Under the pieces are notes generated by a model. That model made no database searches. It was not told where the DNA came from and worked only from the letters and a program-made list of their open reading frames with translations. 34,909 nt of DNA from an uncultured Chitinophagaceae bacterium (GTDB lineage: Bacteria > Bacteroidota > Bacteroidia > Chitinophagales > Chitinophagaceae), in the NCBI GenBank assembly GCA_937919945.1, contig CALESY010000037.1, positions 1 to 34,909 of the forward strand, read 5' to 3'. A program made the position numbers and the translations under genes. How positions within the stretch are numbered: the stretch's first letter is position 1; every line of letters starts with the position of its first letter. Of the stretch, positions 26,189-33,744 are shown one piece after another.

Positions 26189-26416
26189 ATGAAAAAACTG
26201 ATACTATTCATCTCAGCTATGGCTACCCTTACTGTTTACTCATCTTGCACAAATAAAGAATACATCTGCGAGTGTGTAAATACAGACACTGCCGACACTA
26301 TACGCACTCCTGTTCTTAAAACATCGGAAAAACAAGCGAAAAGACAATGTGAAAATGGCAACGGGCAGGTTAGTTCTACTTTCGATTGTGCACTTACCGG
26401 CAGTGTAAGCAAATAG
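26189..26416 (+). CDS. Small cysteine-containing putative lipoprotein
   Basis: A 75-residue product with a typical export signal (MKKLILFISAMATLTVYSSC). The Cys at 20 may be the lipidation site, though the lipobox YSSC is weak at the minus-3 position. The mature part has four more cysteines (YICEC, RQCENG, FDCAL), which could form disulfides in the periplasm. It lies 23 nt after the NnrD/E gene. Its TAG stop abuts, with no gap, the stop of the convergent YkgJ-family gene. No family recognised. Confidence 0.65.
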   Translation: MKKLILFISAMATLTVYSSCTNKEYICECVNTDTADTIRTPVLKTSEKQAKRQCENGNGQVSSTFDCALTGSVSK

Positions 26417-26896
26417 TTATTTGTTATCAATCTTTAGTAGCCTTTCCAGCACTATGTATGTTGCGGGGCACACGGTAGCATTCTTCAGGGTTAGCGACAC
26501 ACGCTTTATTAATACATCTTCATCGGTATACGGATAACGACGACAGTCACTTGGCCTGTCGTCGTATATTTTACAAGTATTATCATTATCTAAAAACGGG
26601 CAGGGCGATTGCTTTACTACATAATCGTTATCCTCATCCAGCCGCAAATAGGTTTCTACAAAATCTCCCTCTTTCATTCGCAAGAGTTTGGCTATGCGCT
26701 TGATGTCGGGTGTTTTAAAACGTGGCGAGTAGTTCTTACAACAGTTAGCACATTGCAGGCAATCAATTTTACTAAAGGCTTCTTCATGTAGGTCGGGTAA
26801 GGCTTTCAGCAAGGCATTCTTATTGCCTTTTTCCAGCATACGCTTGTAAGCCTTCTGGTTTTCTTTAGCAGACTTTTCCCAATTATCAGGTATCAT
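26417..26896 (-). CDS. YkgJ-family cysteine cluster protein
   Basis: A 159-residue cytoplasmic protein of the YkgJ/Fli-like zinc- or iron-chelating family. The N-terminal cluster is CLQCANCCKNY (CxxCxxCC). The second cluster is CPFLDNDNTCKIYDDRPSDC, with RRYPY following, so eight cysteines are arranged as the family expects to hold metal, perhaps an Fe-S cluster. The frame is open to a TTG at 26920, but ATG at 26896 is preferred (MIPDNWEKSAKENQKAY). AGGAGG at 26915-26910 is a possible but distant ribosome site. Its function is unknown in the family. Confidence 0.85.
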   Translation of the reverse strand: MIPDNWEKSAKENQKAYKRMLEKGNKNALLKALPDLHEEAFSKIDCLQCANCCKNYSPRFKTPDIKRIAKLLRMKEGDFVETYLRLDEDNDYVVKQSPCPFLDNDNTCKIYDDRPSDCRRYPYTDEDVLIKRVSLTLKNATVCPATYIVLERLLKIDNK

Positions 26897-26940
26897 TGCC
26901 TTCTCTGTACCTCCTATCAAAAGGAGTAGTTTTTATTATT

Positions 26941-26963
26941 AAAAAAGGCTGTGTAACACAGCC
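26941..26963 (-). terminator. Intrinsic terminator of the parAB cluster
   Basis: A perfect 7-bp stem (GGCTGTG at 26947-26953 with CACAGCC at 26957-26963) has loop TAA. On the minus strand it is followed by TTTTTTAATAAT. It lies about 42 nt after the parB stop and separates parB from the YkgJ-family gene. Confidence 0.8.
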
Positions 26964-27005
26964 ATATATTTTTGAAACCTACTTGCTAATCAATAAGTTA
27001 AACTA

Positions 27006-27935
27006 TCAAAGATTCATTTTCTCCATTATCCGCTCCAAGTCGCTATCGTTATAAAACTCTATCACTACCTGCCCCTTACCATTTTTCTTGCGTTCCAGTT
27101 TCACTTTGGTGCTGAAGTGCGATGCCATATTATCTTCAATACGCTTGTATGCAGGTGGCAGTTTGTTTGGCAACCCACTTGCAACTGGCATGGCCTTACC
27201 ACCACTCAGCATATTTTTTACCAACTGCTCTACCTGCCTTACAGACAGTCCTTTCTCCAACGTTTCGCGATATACATACAGTTGTTCATCCACTTTGTCA
27301 AGCCCTATGATGGCGCGTGCGTGCCCCATAGTCAGGTGTCCATCACGTACACTTTTTTGTATATCGGGGGGCAGTTTCAGCAAGCGTAGATAGTTGGTAA
27401 CCGTACTACGGTCTTTCTTCATGCGCTCTGCCACTTGCTCCTGTGTCAGTTCACATTCATCCATGAGTCGCTTATAGCTCAGCGATATTTCTATCGCGTT
27501 CAGGTCTTCGCGTTGCAGGTTTTCCAACAATGCCATCTCCAGCATCTGTTGGTCGTCTGCGGTACGTATGTAAGCAGGTATATCCTTCAGTCCGGCCAAC
27601 TTCGATGCCCGCAAACGGCGTTCACCCGAAATCAGTTGGTATTGTGCTGGCCCCAGTTTCACTACTGTTATAGGCTGTATGATATCATGCAGCTTAATAC
27701 TATCTGATAGTTCTCTCAATGCCTGCTCATCAAAGTCGCGGCGCGGCTGCTTGGGGTTTACTTCTATCTGGTCAACAGGTATGCGCACAATAGAACCGGC
27801 AGACGGTGTTTGCCCGCTTACGGCAGGTGGTACAGACGTTGCACCCTCGGCGGGTGTTTTCATCTCCTCGTCAATGGTATTAAGCAGCGCGCGGATGCCT
27901 TTACCCAATGCTTGTTTCTTATTGATCTGCGACAT
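27006..27935 (-). CDS. parB: Chromosome partitioning protein ParB
   Basis: This 309-residue ParB/Spo0J CTPase-type clamp loads at parS sites and segregates the chromosome with ParA. It has a nucleotide-binding N-domain (box I around NPKQPRRDFDE at 60-70; box II GERRLRASKLAG at 104-115), the ENLQREDLNAIE motif (138-149) and a helix-turn-helix (about 163-188; LTQEQVAERMKKDRSTVTNY). A short C-terminal dimerisation domain is rich in Lys (STKVKLERKKNGKGQ). The ATG at 27935 has AGGAG six nt upstream, a clear ribosome site unusual in this window, and is preferred over the TTG at 27950. It overlaps the parA end by 17 nt. Confidence 0.95.
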   Translation of the reverse strand: MSQINKKQALGKGIRALLNTIDEEMKTPAEGATSVPPAVSGQTPSAGSIVRIPVDQIEVNPKQPRRDFDEQALRELSDSIKLHDIIQPITVVKLGPAQYQLISGERRLRASKLAGLKDIPAYIRTADDQQMLEMALLENLQREDLNAIEISLSYKRLMDECELTQEQVAERMKKDRSTVTNYLRLLKLPPDIQKSVRDGHLTMGHARAIIGLDKVDEQLYVYRETLEKGLSVRQVEQLVKNMLSGGKAMPVASGLPNKLPPAYKRIEDNMASHFSTKVKLERKKNGKGQVVIEFYNDSDLERIMEKMNL

Positions 27936-28743
27936 GGTCTCCTGTTTCAAATATTCTGTCTTCGTTCTTTATCTTGGTCAGGTTGTTTTTCTGCAAAATC
28001 TCTTTTGCCAGATTCAGGTAATTGATAGCACCTGTACTTTCCGCGTCATACATCAGCGCAGGTGTACCAAAGCTTGGTGCTTCTCCCAGCCTTGTGTTAC
28101 GGTGTACGATGGTGTTGAATACCAATTCACCAAAGTGATTTTTGATTTCTTCCACTACCTGATTGCTCAGGCGCAAGCGGCCATCATACATCGTCATCAA
28201 TATCCCCTCTATCTGCAAATCTGTATTGATGCGTGTCTGCACTATTTTGATGGTGTTGAGCAATTTGCCCAAACCTTCCAATGCGAAGTATTCGCACTGT
28301 ACGGGGATGGCAACACTATCTGCTGCTGTCAGCGCGTTTACGGTTATCAAACCCAGCGATGGCGAACAATCTATGATGATGAAGTCAAACTTTTTACTTT
28401 GCTCCTCCAGTGCATTACGCATCACATGCTCGCGGTTGGGGTGATGTATCAGCTCTATCTCCGCACCTACCAAGTCCAGATGGCTGGGCAGCAGGTACAG
28501 GTTGGGCGTTTCCGTTTCCAATATCACTTGTGCGGCGGGTGTGTCGTTTACCATACAGTCATACAGGCTTAGCTGTATGTTCTTCAGGTCAAAGCCATTA
28601 CCCGTTGTGCTGTTGGCCTGCGGGTCAGCATCTACCAACAACGTTTTGTACTCCAGCACTGCCAGGCTGGCCGCCAGATTAATGGCTGTGGTCGTTTTCC
28701 CTACTCCACCCTTTTGGTTTGCTATCGCTATTACTTTAGCCAT
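27919..28743 (-). CDS. parA: Chromosome partitioning ATPase ParA
   Basis: A 274-residue ParA/Soj ATPase that drives segregation of ParB-parS complexes over the nucleoid. It begins with the deviant Walker A motif KGGVGKTTT (residues 11-19, including signature Lys12-position region and Lys16), followed by LLVDADPQANST (35-46) and FIIIDCSPSLGLITVNAL (Walker B). Length is typical of the small, non-plasmid, autonomous type with no N-terminal helix-turn-helix. It overlaps parB and lies 56 nt after a UPF0173 hydrolase gene on the same strand. Confidence 0.95.
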   Translation of the reverse strand: MAKVIAIANQKGGVGKTTTAINLAASLAVLEYKTLLVDADPQANSTTGNGFDLKNIQLSLYDCMVNDTPAAQVILETETPNLYLLPSHLDLVGAEIELIHHPNREHVMRNALEEQSKKFDFIIIDCSPSLGLITVNALTAADSVAIPVQCEYFALEGLGKLLNTIKIVQTRINTDLQIEGILMTMYDGRLRLSNQVVEEIKNHFGELVFNTIVHRNTRLGEAPSFGTPALMYDAESTGAINYLNLAKEILQKNNLTKIKNEDRIFETGDHVADQ

Positions 28744-28799
28744 ATCTTATTGTTTAGTCCCTTTTTACCGTAGCAAAAGGTACGCCTTTTGATTGATAG

Positions 28800-29477
28800 T
28801 TATAACGTAATTGTTTCACCTATTTGCGGCAGCAACAGTTCTTTACCGGCATTGGCAAATTGCTGCACCGCCTGTTCTTTATCTATTACTATATACCCGA
28901 AAGTATCATAGTGTACGCCTATTATTTTATTGCACTGTATATAACCAGCGGCAATTACAGCATCTGCTACATCCATTGTAAAATTGCCCCCTATGGGCAT
29001 GATGGTAAAATCAGGTTTGGCAAAATTCGGTATCAACTGAAAATCGAGCATTAACCCTGTATCGCCTGTATAGTAAAAACAACCCTCTTCCAACTTCAGT
29101 ATATAGCCGCCTGCCGAACCGCCATATGTGCCATCTGCAAACGAACTGCTATGAGCCGCTTGTACAAACCTCACATCACCAAACGGAAAGCTGAACCTGC
29201 CGAAATTCATAGGATGTACATTTTCATACCCATGCTTTTTTACCCATTCTGCCACTTCCCATGCACCTATTACAATAGCACCTGTGCGTTTGGCTATACT
29301 TATCAGGTCGGCAGTATGATCTATATGCGCATGACTAACCAGTATATAATCAGCCTGTATACTGTTAACATCTATATCCTTTGCCAGCGGATTACCTGAA
29401 ATAAACGGGTCGAACAGGAAGCGTTTACCCCCTGATGCGATGCTGAAACAGGCATGTCCATAAAACGTAAACTGCAT
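28800..29477 (-). CDS. UPF0173-type metal-dependent hydrolase (complete active site)
   Basis: The 225-residue protein has a metallo-beta-lactamase fold. The metal motif HxHxDH is complete as HAHIDH (residues 49-54). Other family sites are YGHACF (6-11), LFDPFISGNP (21-30), AAHSSSFADGTYGGSAGG, YTGDTGL and IIGVHYDTFG. UPF0173 members are cytoplasmic hydrolases of unknown substrate. It precedes parA and parB on the same strand, so they may share a transcript. A close paralogue with a changed metal site lies about 2 kb away (31503-32177). Confidence 0.92.
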   Translation of the reverse strand: MQFTFYGHACFSIASGGKRFLFDPFISGNPLAKDIDVNSIQADYILVSHAHIDHTADLISIAKRTGAIVIGAWEVAEWVKKHGYENVHPMNFGRFSFPFGDVRFVQAAHSSSFADGTYGGSAGGYILKLEEGCFYYTGDTGLMLDFQLIPNFAKPDFTIMPIGGNFTMDVADAVIAAGYIQCNKIIGVHYDTFGYIVIDKEQAVQQFANAGKELLLPQIGETITL

Positions 29478-29503
29478 GAAAAATCCTCTCTTAGGTTACT
29501 ATA

Positions 29504-29511
29504 CAAAAATA
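29504..29511 (-). promoter_or_regulatory. Candidate promoter of hydrolase-parA-parB
   Basis: On the minus strand TATTTTTG matches TAnnTTTG exactly and lies 27 nt before the hydrolase ATG. The nearest TTG upstream is 26 nt away, longer than usual, so the minus-33 part is weak. The site directly adjoins the parS-like inverted repeat at 29513-29539. Confidence 0.4.
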
Positions 29512-29512
29512 A

Positions 29513-29539
29513 TGTTCCACGCCCGTATTTTGTGAAACA
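29513..29539. promoter_or_regulatory. Split parS-like inverted repeat
   Basis: TGTTCCACG (29513-29521) and GTGAAACA (29532-29539) resemble the two halves of the bacterial parS consensus (TGTTCCACGTGGAACA or TGTTTCACGTGAAACA) but are separated by about 10 nt instead of abutting. The site is 770 nt upstream of parA. It is not a canonical parS as it stands; it could be a degraded site, a variant, or an operator for another protein. Confidence 0.35.
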
Positions 29540-29559
29540 ACGACAGGATTGTGGATAAG

Positions 29560-29576
29560 TTTAGGTCAGATCTAAA
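29560..29576. promoter_or_regulatory. Operator-like palindrome
   Basis: TTTAGGTCAGATCTAAA is a 17-nt near-palindrome with one mismatched pair about a central A. It lies about 53 nt upstream of the DUF4239-like gene, a position suited to an operator. The regulator is unknown. Confidence 0.3.
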
Positions 29577-29628
29577 ATAGTTTATAAGGATGAATAAAAT
29601 GTGTATTTTTAATTGAATATCAGGTTAA

Positions 29629-30399
29629 ATGCAAGTTGTTACAAATTCGATTATTTTTTATTTCGTTTACCCAATTCTAATCATTACCTCCATTATAATT
29701 GGTTCATACCTGGCAAAAAAACTATATCACAACAAAGCAAAAGTCTGGAAATTAGTAGGTCTTGAAGCCTCTGTTATTGCAATTTTTGGTTTAATACTTT
29801 CGTTTACACTAAACTCAGCAAACGTAGAGTATCGGAACAGAACCGCCAATATAAATGTTGAAACGGATGCTTTAGCACAAATGTATAGGGCTAGCTTATT
29901 CATGAATCCAGATATTCGATGGCATGTAAAAAAATATCTTATCGACTATACATCCAAACAACTAAATATTAATGACAAAAGCTGGACTCATGAAATAATG
30001 CTTGATTCGATAGCGAAAATCAACAAAAATTTTATTCAATATTTACTGGATTTGCATAAAGACAGCACTAATGATAATGATGTAAGCACTTTACTAAACC
30101 ATCACAATAAAATTTGCACTTATTTCTACAGAAACACATTTTCATACACCGAACGCACTCCCAATATTATCATGTTTCTCTTAATAATAGGTTCATTACT
30201 CATTGGAATGTTTCTTGGCTTTGTCAATTCTTTTAGCATAGGATATAAATCAAACATCATACCATCAGTCTATACATTTATTATGTCAGTGGCTATAATT
30301 GCTATTTGTGACTTAGACAATCCGAAAACAGGCATGATACGACCTGACTTGCGGAACATGGAATACTTATATAAGTCACTGAAAAATAATCCTGATTAA
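29629..30399 (+). CDS. DUF4239-like four-helix membrane protein
   Basis: A 256-residue inner-membrane protein. Two helices are near the N-terminus (about 8-30, IIFYFVYPILIITSIIIGSY; about 43-63, VGLEASVIAIFGLILSF) and two near the C-terminus (about 183-205, IIMFLLIIGSLLIGMFLGF; about 215-235). Between them lies a soluble helical region of about 115 residues. The motif NVEYRNRTANINVETDALAQ after TM2 and the ending IAICDLDNPKTGMIRPDL match the DUF4239 (bestrophin-like) pattern, whose function is unknown. The gene is noticeably more AT-rich, with many AAA, ATA and TTA codons, than its neighbours, which may mean later acquisition. It has no operon partner; the next gene begins 271 nt downstream. 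Confidence 0.75.
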   Translation: MQVVTNSIIFYFVYPILIITSIIIGSYLAKKLYHNKAKVWKLVGLEASVIAIFGLILSFTLNSANVEYRNRTANINVETDALAQMYRASLFMNPDIRWHVKKYLIDYTSKQLNINDKSWTHEIMLDSIAKINKNFIQYLLDLHKDSTNDNDVSTLLNHHNKICTYFYRNTFSYTERTPNIIMFLLIIGSLLIGMFLGFVNSFSIGYKSNIIPSVYTFIMSVAIIAICDLDNPKTGMIRPDLRNMEYLYKSLKNNPD

Positions 30400-30473
30400 A
30401 AGTATTTTTCTTTCAAGTTTAAAATCTGAAATACAAATTTCCTAATAAAAAACAATAAATATAAAATATAACG

Positions 30474-30481
30474 TATATTTG
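30474..30481 (+). promoter_or_regulatory. Candidate promoter of the lipoprotein gene, with a long CA-rich leader
   Basis: TATATTTG matches TAnnTTTG exactly; no TTG minus-33 box is visible. A start near 30488 would give a leader of about 180 nt. The last 60 nt before the ATG are almost only A and C (AACAAAAAACGGC, AGCAACAAAACAGC), unstructured as in many Bacteroidota leaders. The 271-nt gap 30400-30670 holds nothing else I can name. Confidence 0.35.
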
Positions 30482-30670
30482 TAGTAGTGATTTTGCTTTT
30501 TGCCTGTGTGATATTACAGTTAAAAAAAATAACAATACACATAACTCAAAAAAGCCACAACTATCAACACAAAGTCACTGGAAATAGATTTAAGGATAAG
30601 TAGCAACATAAAACATACAACAAAAAACGGCAACAAACAGCAACAAAACAGCAAAATCTATATTTATATC

Positions 30671-31501
30671 ATGAAAAAGCTACTCTGCATATCTGCTCTT
30701 ATACTGCTATTCGCATCCTGCAAAGACAAAGCAACCCGACAGGCAGAGGAAGCAAAAGAACTGGCAGCCCAGTTCAACAACATTATCACTGGTGAGTGGG
30801 TTATGAATGATTATATCTCTGAACTTGAGAAAACAAAGTCGCCCTTGGCATCTTACAATGTGCTGAAAGATGTAGTAGCAATGGACATTCGTACGGATGA
30901 ATATAAAGGTGATAGCCTGTATATCCCTGTAAGCTTCAATAATCACGAGGGGGGCGACTTCATGCTATACTATCGTAAGGGGTATGAAGAAAACAGTTTG
31001 CTTACTTCCCTTACAGATAACGAAAACACTATCAATACCTACGAATTGGGCTATGAAGTAAAAGGTGCTGACACTATGCTCATATTATACCATTATGGTG
31101 CCGGCAACAAACTGATTGACAAACGTAGCTTCTCTAAAGCACCTGTTGCTACTGCAGATGGTGAACCATCTGCACTGCAACGTGCTGCCAACAAAACACT
31201 GTTTGCAGGCAACTATACAGCAACTAACGAGCAGGGTATTATTGCAAATGTATCGTTTACAGCAGATGGTTTGTTGCAAGGCTTTGAAGGCTTTAACACT
31301 TATTACATCTTCACCGATTTTATGACAGAAGAAGAAGGATATAAAATAGACGAAATATGCTTTGACGAGAGGACCAAAAATCAGCAGCCATTTATCTTCT
31401 CTATCAGTGGAGATACTACACGCCTGTATGCTGCTAAAGAAAATGAAGAACGCACCCGTCTGGAAAAAGGTGCGCTCAAATATACATTGATAAGAAAGTA
31501 G
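30671..31501 (+). CDS. Lipoprotein of unknown function
   Basis: A 276-residue lipoprotein: signal MKKLLCISALILLFASC with a good lipobox (FASC, lipidated Cys17), then a charged helix (KDKATRQAEEAKELAAQFNN). The rest looks beta-rich, built of segments such as GDSLYIPVSFNNHEGGDFML, NTYELGYEVKGADTMLILYH, TLFAGNYTATNEQGIIANVS and RTRLEKGALKYTLIRK. Two halves may each hold a lipocalin-like sheet: GEWVMNDYI in the first half and LFAGNYTATNEQG in the second both resemble the opening GxW/Y strand of such folds. This is inference. The gene ends 1 nt from the stop of the convergent hydrolase paralogue. Confidence 0.8.
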   Translation: MKKLLCISALILLFASCKDKATRQAEEAKELAAQFNNIITGEWVMNDYISELEKTKSPLASYNVLKDVVAMDIRTDEYKGDSLYIPVSFNNHEGGDFMLYYRKGYEENSLLTSLTDNENTINTYELGYEVKGADTMLILYHYGAGNKLIDKRSFSKAPVATADGEPSALQRAANKTLFAGNYTATNEQGIIANVSFTADGLLQGFEGFNTYYIFTDFMTEEEGYKIDEICFDERTKNQQPFIFSISGDTTRLYAAKENEERTRLEKGALKYTLIRK

Positions 31502-31502
31502 G

Positions 31503-32177
31503 CTACAACGAAATGGTTTCGCCAACCTTCAGCAACAACAGCTCTTTACCTGCTGCAGCAAATTTATCTATAGCTTGTTTGGTATCTATCTTAATGTATT
31601 CAAAAGTGTTATAGTGTACACCAATGATCTTGTTGCATCCAATGAAATCGCTCGCTACTAAGGCCATGTCTACATTCAAGGTAAAGTTGCCACCTATGGG
31701 TAATACTGCAAAGTTGAGCTTGGCGTAATATTGGGGTATGAGTTGCATATCGGTATTAAGCCCTGTATCGCCGCTATAGTAGAAATTACCTGATGCAAGC
31801 TTCAAAATGAAGCCACCTGCACTACCACCATAAGTACCATCAGGGAAAGCACTGCTGTGAAGAGCAGGTACCATTCGTACTTCTCCGAAGTCAAAGTCGC
31901 AAGCTCCATAGTTCATGGCATGAAACTTCTGTACTTGTTGTGCTTTGGCAATTACTTCATACGTTGCAATCACAGTTGCACCTGTTTGCTTAGCTAATCT
32001 GTCAAGATCTTCAGTATGCGCCCTGTGAGCATGGCTAACTAATATATAGTCGGCCTCAATTTTAGTGATATCTATGTGTGTAGCAAGTGGGTTACCTGAA
32101 ATAAACGGGTCAAACAAAAACTTTAAACCGTCTGATTTAATCAAAAAGCAAGAATGTCCATAGTATGTAAATTCCAT
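31503..32177 (-). CDS. UPF0173-type hydrolase paralogue with an altered metal site
   Basis: A 224-residue paralogue of the protein encoded at 28800-29477, alike along its whole length (YGHSCF, LFDPFISGNPLA, ALHSSAFPDGTYGGSAGG, YSGDTGLNTD, IIGVHYNTF, KELLLLKVGETISL). The metal motif reads HAHRAH at residues 49-54, so Asp53, normally a ligand of the second metal and a catalytic residue in metallo-beta-lactamase-fold hydrolases, is Ala (codon GCG, 32021-32019). The histidines are kept. The rest of the frame is intact, which argues against a plain pseudogene; it may bind one metal or have a non-catalytic or changed role. Confidence 0.88.
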   Translation of the reverse strand: MEFTYYGHSCFLIKSDGLKFLFDPFISGNPLATHIDITKIEADYILVSHAHRAHTEDLDRLAKQTGATVIATYEVIAKAQQVQKFHAMNYGACDFDFGEVRMVPALHSSAFPDGTYGGSAGGFILKLASGNFYYSGDTGLNTDMQLIPQYYAKLNFAVLPIGGNFTLNVDMALVASDFIGCNKIIGVHYNTFEYIKIDTKQAIDKFAAAGKELLLLKVGETISL

Positions 32178-32368
32178 CTATCCTTTTGTTTTTCAAGCTT
32201 TAATGAAATACTAAAATCTCATTCTAAAGTACAACAAGAACAACCATGGGGAAACGATAGCTACATATTTTATTTACTGCAAAACAAAAACCTTATTCTA
32301 CATATTGATTATCAACTCATTATCGAGCTAATCTCTCCTAATGCATATTATTCATATTGATTCAGAAC

Positions 32369-32389
32369 TCGTTAATCGCTTGTTAACGA
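32369..32389. repeat. Inverted repeat in the hydrolase-holB gap
   Basis: TCGTTAA (32369-32375) and TTAACGA (32383-32389) form a perfect 7-bp inverted repeat around a 7-nt centre. The 282-nt gap 32178-32459 otherwise holds no supported gene; a 68-codon plus-strand frame there has no coding character. The site is operator-like rather than a terminator, since no T-run follows. Confidence 0.35.
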
Positions 32390-32459
32390 CTTGTGAATTT
32401 TTTCATATCAGGTATGGGCATTTTTATATTCGTGTCATCAAACACTAAAACAACAAACA

Positions 32460-32546
32460 ATGTTAGACATCAATTTTCCTATTGAAATGGTACAACTCAC
32501 CGAGTGTGATAATATCGTGATGGAACTAATGGTAGAACTGAACTAA
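32460..32546 (+). CDS. Possible 28-residue small protein
   Basis: ATG at 32460 follows an A-rich leader (CACTAAAACAACAAACA) of the kind seen before real Bacteroidota starts in this window, and TATATTCG (one mismatch from TAnnTTTG) lies about 30 nt upstream. The frame encodes an acidic, methionine-rich peptide (MLDINFPIEMVQLTE...MELMVELN) with a single Cys. It ends 4 nt inside the convergent holB stop. Coding potential cannot be judged at this length; it may be chance. Confidence 0.25.
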   Translation: MLDINFPIEMVQLTECDNIVMELMVELN

Positions 32547-33676
32547 ACAGGTATTTTTCTACCTTGTATTATATATACCAATTTCACTGACAAACTATGT
32601 AATTGTGTTTTGCTATGCGCATTGCGCTCTATGTAGTATATCGTCTTAGATATTGTCTCAGTCATCTGCCCTAATACATCAAAGCTTATTTTCATAACAG
32701 CCAGTTTCTGGGCAAACTGAGCTTCTTCTTGTGGCAATGCAGGTGTCTGCTGTGGTATGTAACGGCTTCGTATTGCATGTTCCAACAAGCTTATTACATA
32801 ATGCAGAAAGTTCTTTTGTTGTTCCCTGCCAGCTTTGCTCCATTCATCTGCAAACTTGGCTATTGCTATACCGTTGTTGGTAAACAGCGCATTGAACCAG
32901 TTGCGTACATCAGGGAAAAGGTCGTTTTGTGTGTGTTGTAATAAGCGTAGCGCTTCCGCAAAGCTACCATTGGCAAGATGCCCTACCTGGGTGGCATTCC
33001 GCTCGTCTGCCAGTCCACGCACAATTAATGCAGCAGCAATTTCTTGAGCCGATAAGGGTACAAGCCGCACATCTTGTGTACGGGATAGTATAGTAGGCAG
33101 TATATCTTCCTGCGCTTCAGCTACCAGTATCAGTATAGTATCGGCTGGGGGTTCTTCAATCAGTTTTAGTAGTATGTTACCCTCTTTGCCGAGGTATTCA
33201 GGTCGCCAAATTATTTGCACCTTTTTACCCCCTTCGTATGATTTCAGATTGAGTGTGTCAATTATCTCTCTGCATTCTTCTGCAGTCAGGTTGCCTTGTT
33301 TGTTTTCTGCATTAATGAATTGTAACCAATCATATGTGGTGCCATAAGGGGTTTGTGATACAAACTCCCTGAAGTCAGTTATGTAATGACGGCTCATGGC
33401 TTTGGTACCACTTTTGGGTGGTATAGTAGGAAAGCTGAGGTGCAGGTCTGCATGTTCCAGTTTCCCCACTTTCTGGCAGTTAGGGCATTGCCCGCAACTA
33501 TCTGTTTCCGTTGGTGCTTCGCAAAATATGTACTGAGCCAATGCCAGCGCAAATGGCAGCCCGCCCGTACCCTCATTGCCCGATAGCAGCAAGGCGTGTG
33601 GAAAATGCCCGCTTCTATACATATTTATAAGTCCTTGCTTCGCCATTAATTGTCCTACTACCGATGAGAATTGCAT
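32543..33676 (-). CDS. holB: DNA polymerase III delta-prime subunit
   Basis: A 377-residue clamp-loader subunit that helps open the beta clamp during replication. The AAA+ N-domain begins FSSVVGQLMAKQGL; the zinc module has Cys52, Cys61, Cys64 and Cys67 (CGQCPNCQKV), spaced as in known delta-prime. The P-loop is degenerate (GNEGTGGL, residues 33-40): Gly and Leu replace the Lys and Thr/Ser of Walker A, consistent with delta-prime being a non-hydrolysing member. The family SRC motif appears as LSRTQDV. EYLGKEGNILLKLIEEPPAD is the sensor-region core. The start ATG at 33676 faces the divergent SPFH gene across 145 nt. Confidence 0.9.
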   Translation of the reverse strand: MQFSSVVGQLMAKQGLINMYRSGHFPHALLLSGNEGTGGLPFALALAQYIFCEAPTETDSCGQCPNCQKVGKLEHADLHLSFPTIPPKSGTKAMSRHYITDFREFVSQTPYGTTYDWLQFINAENKQGNLTAEECREIIDTLNLKSYEGGKKVQIIWRPEYLGKEGNILLKLIEEPPADTILILVAEAQEDILPTILSRTQDVRLVPLSAQEIAAALIVRGLADERNATQVGHLANGSFAEALRLLQHTQNDLFPDVRNWFNALFTNNGIAIAKFADEWSKAGREQQKNFLHYVISLLEHAIRSRYIPQQTPALPQEEAQFAQKLAVMKISFDVLGQMTETISKTIYYIERNAHSKTQLHSLSVKLVYIIQGRKIPV

Positions 33677-33744
33677 GGCTTCAAAAATAGGAAGAAAACA
33701 AAGAGGCTTCTACTATTAATTCCCTGTGATTTTTTGTTAATGTT

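Noticed and set aside
26897..26920. TTG start extending the YkgJ-family protein by eight residues
   Set aside because: The ATG at 26896 gives a normal N-terminus and the extra residues contain the possible AGGAGG ribosome site.
27679..28572. Plus-strand open frame of 297 codons across parA and parB
   Set aside because: It is antisense to parA and parB, which carry all family motifs; the translated sequence is Cys- and Gln-rich with no recognisable domain.
28800..32177. The hydrolase pair and island as a mobile element with terminal repeats
   Set aside because: The hydrolase copies are in the same orientation and diverged in sequence, and no mobility gene, short target duplication or terminal inverted repeat was seen.
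32154..32360. Plus-strand 68-codon frame in the hydrolase-holB gap
   Set aside because: It begins inside the hydrolase start, has no promoter or A-rich leader, and its composition (Ser, Phe, Ile and Asn from AT-rich DNA) is not gene-like.
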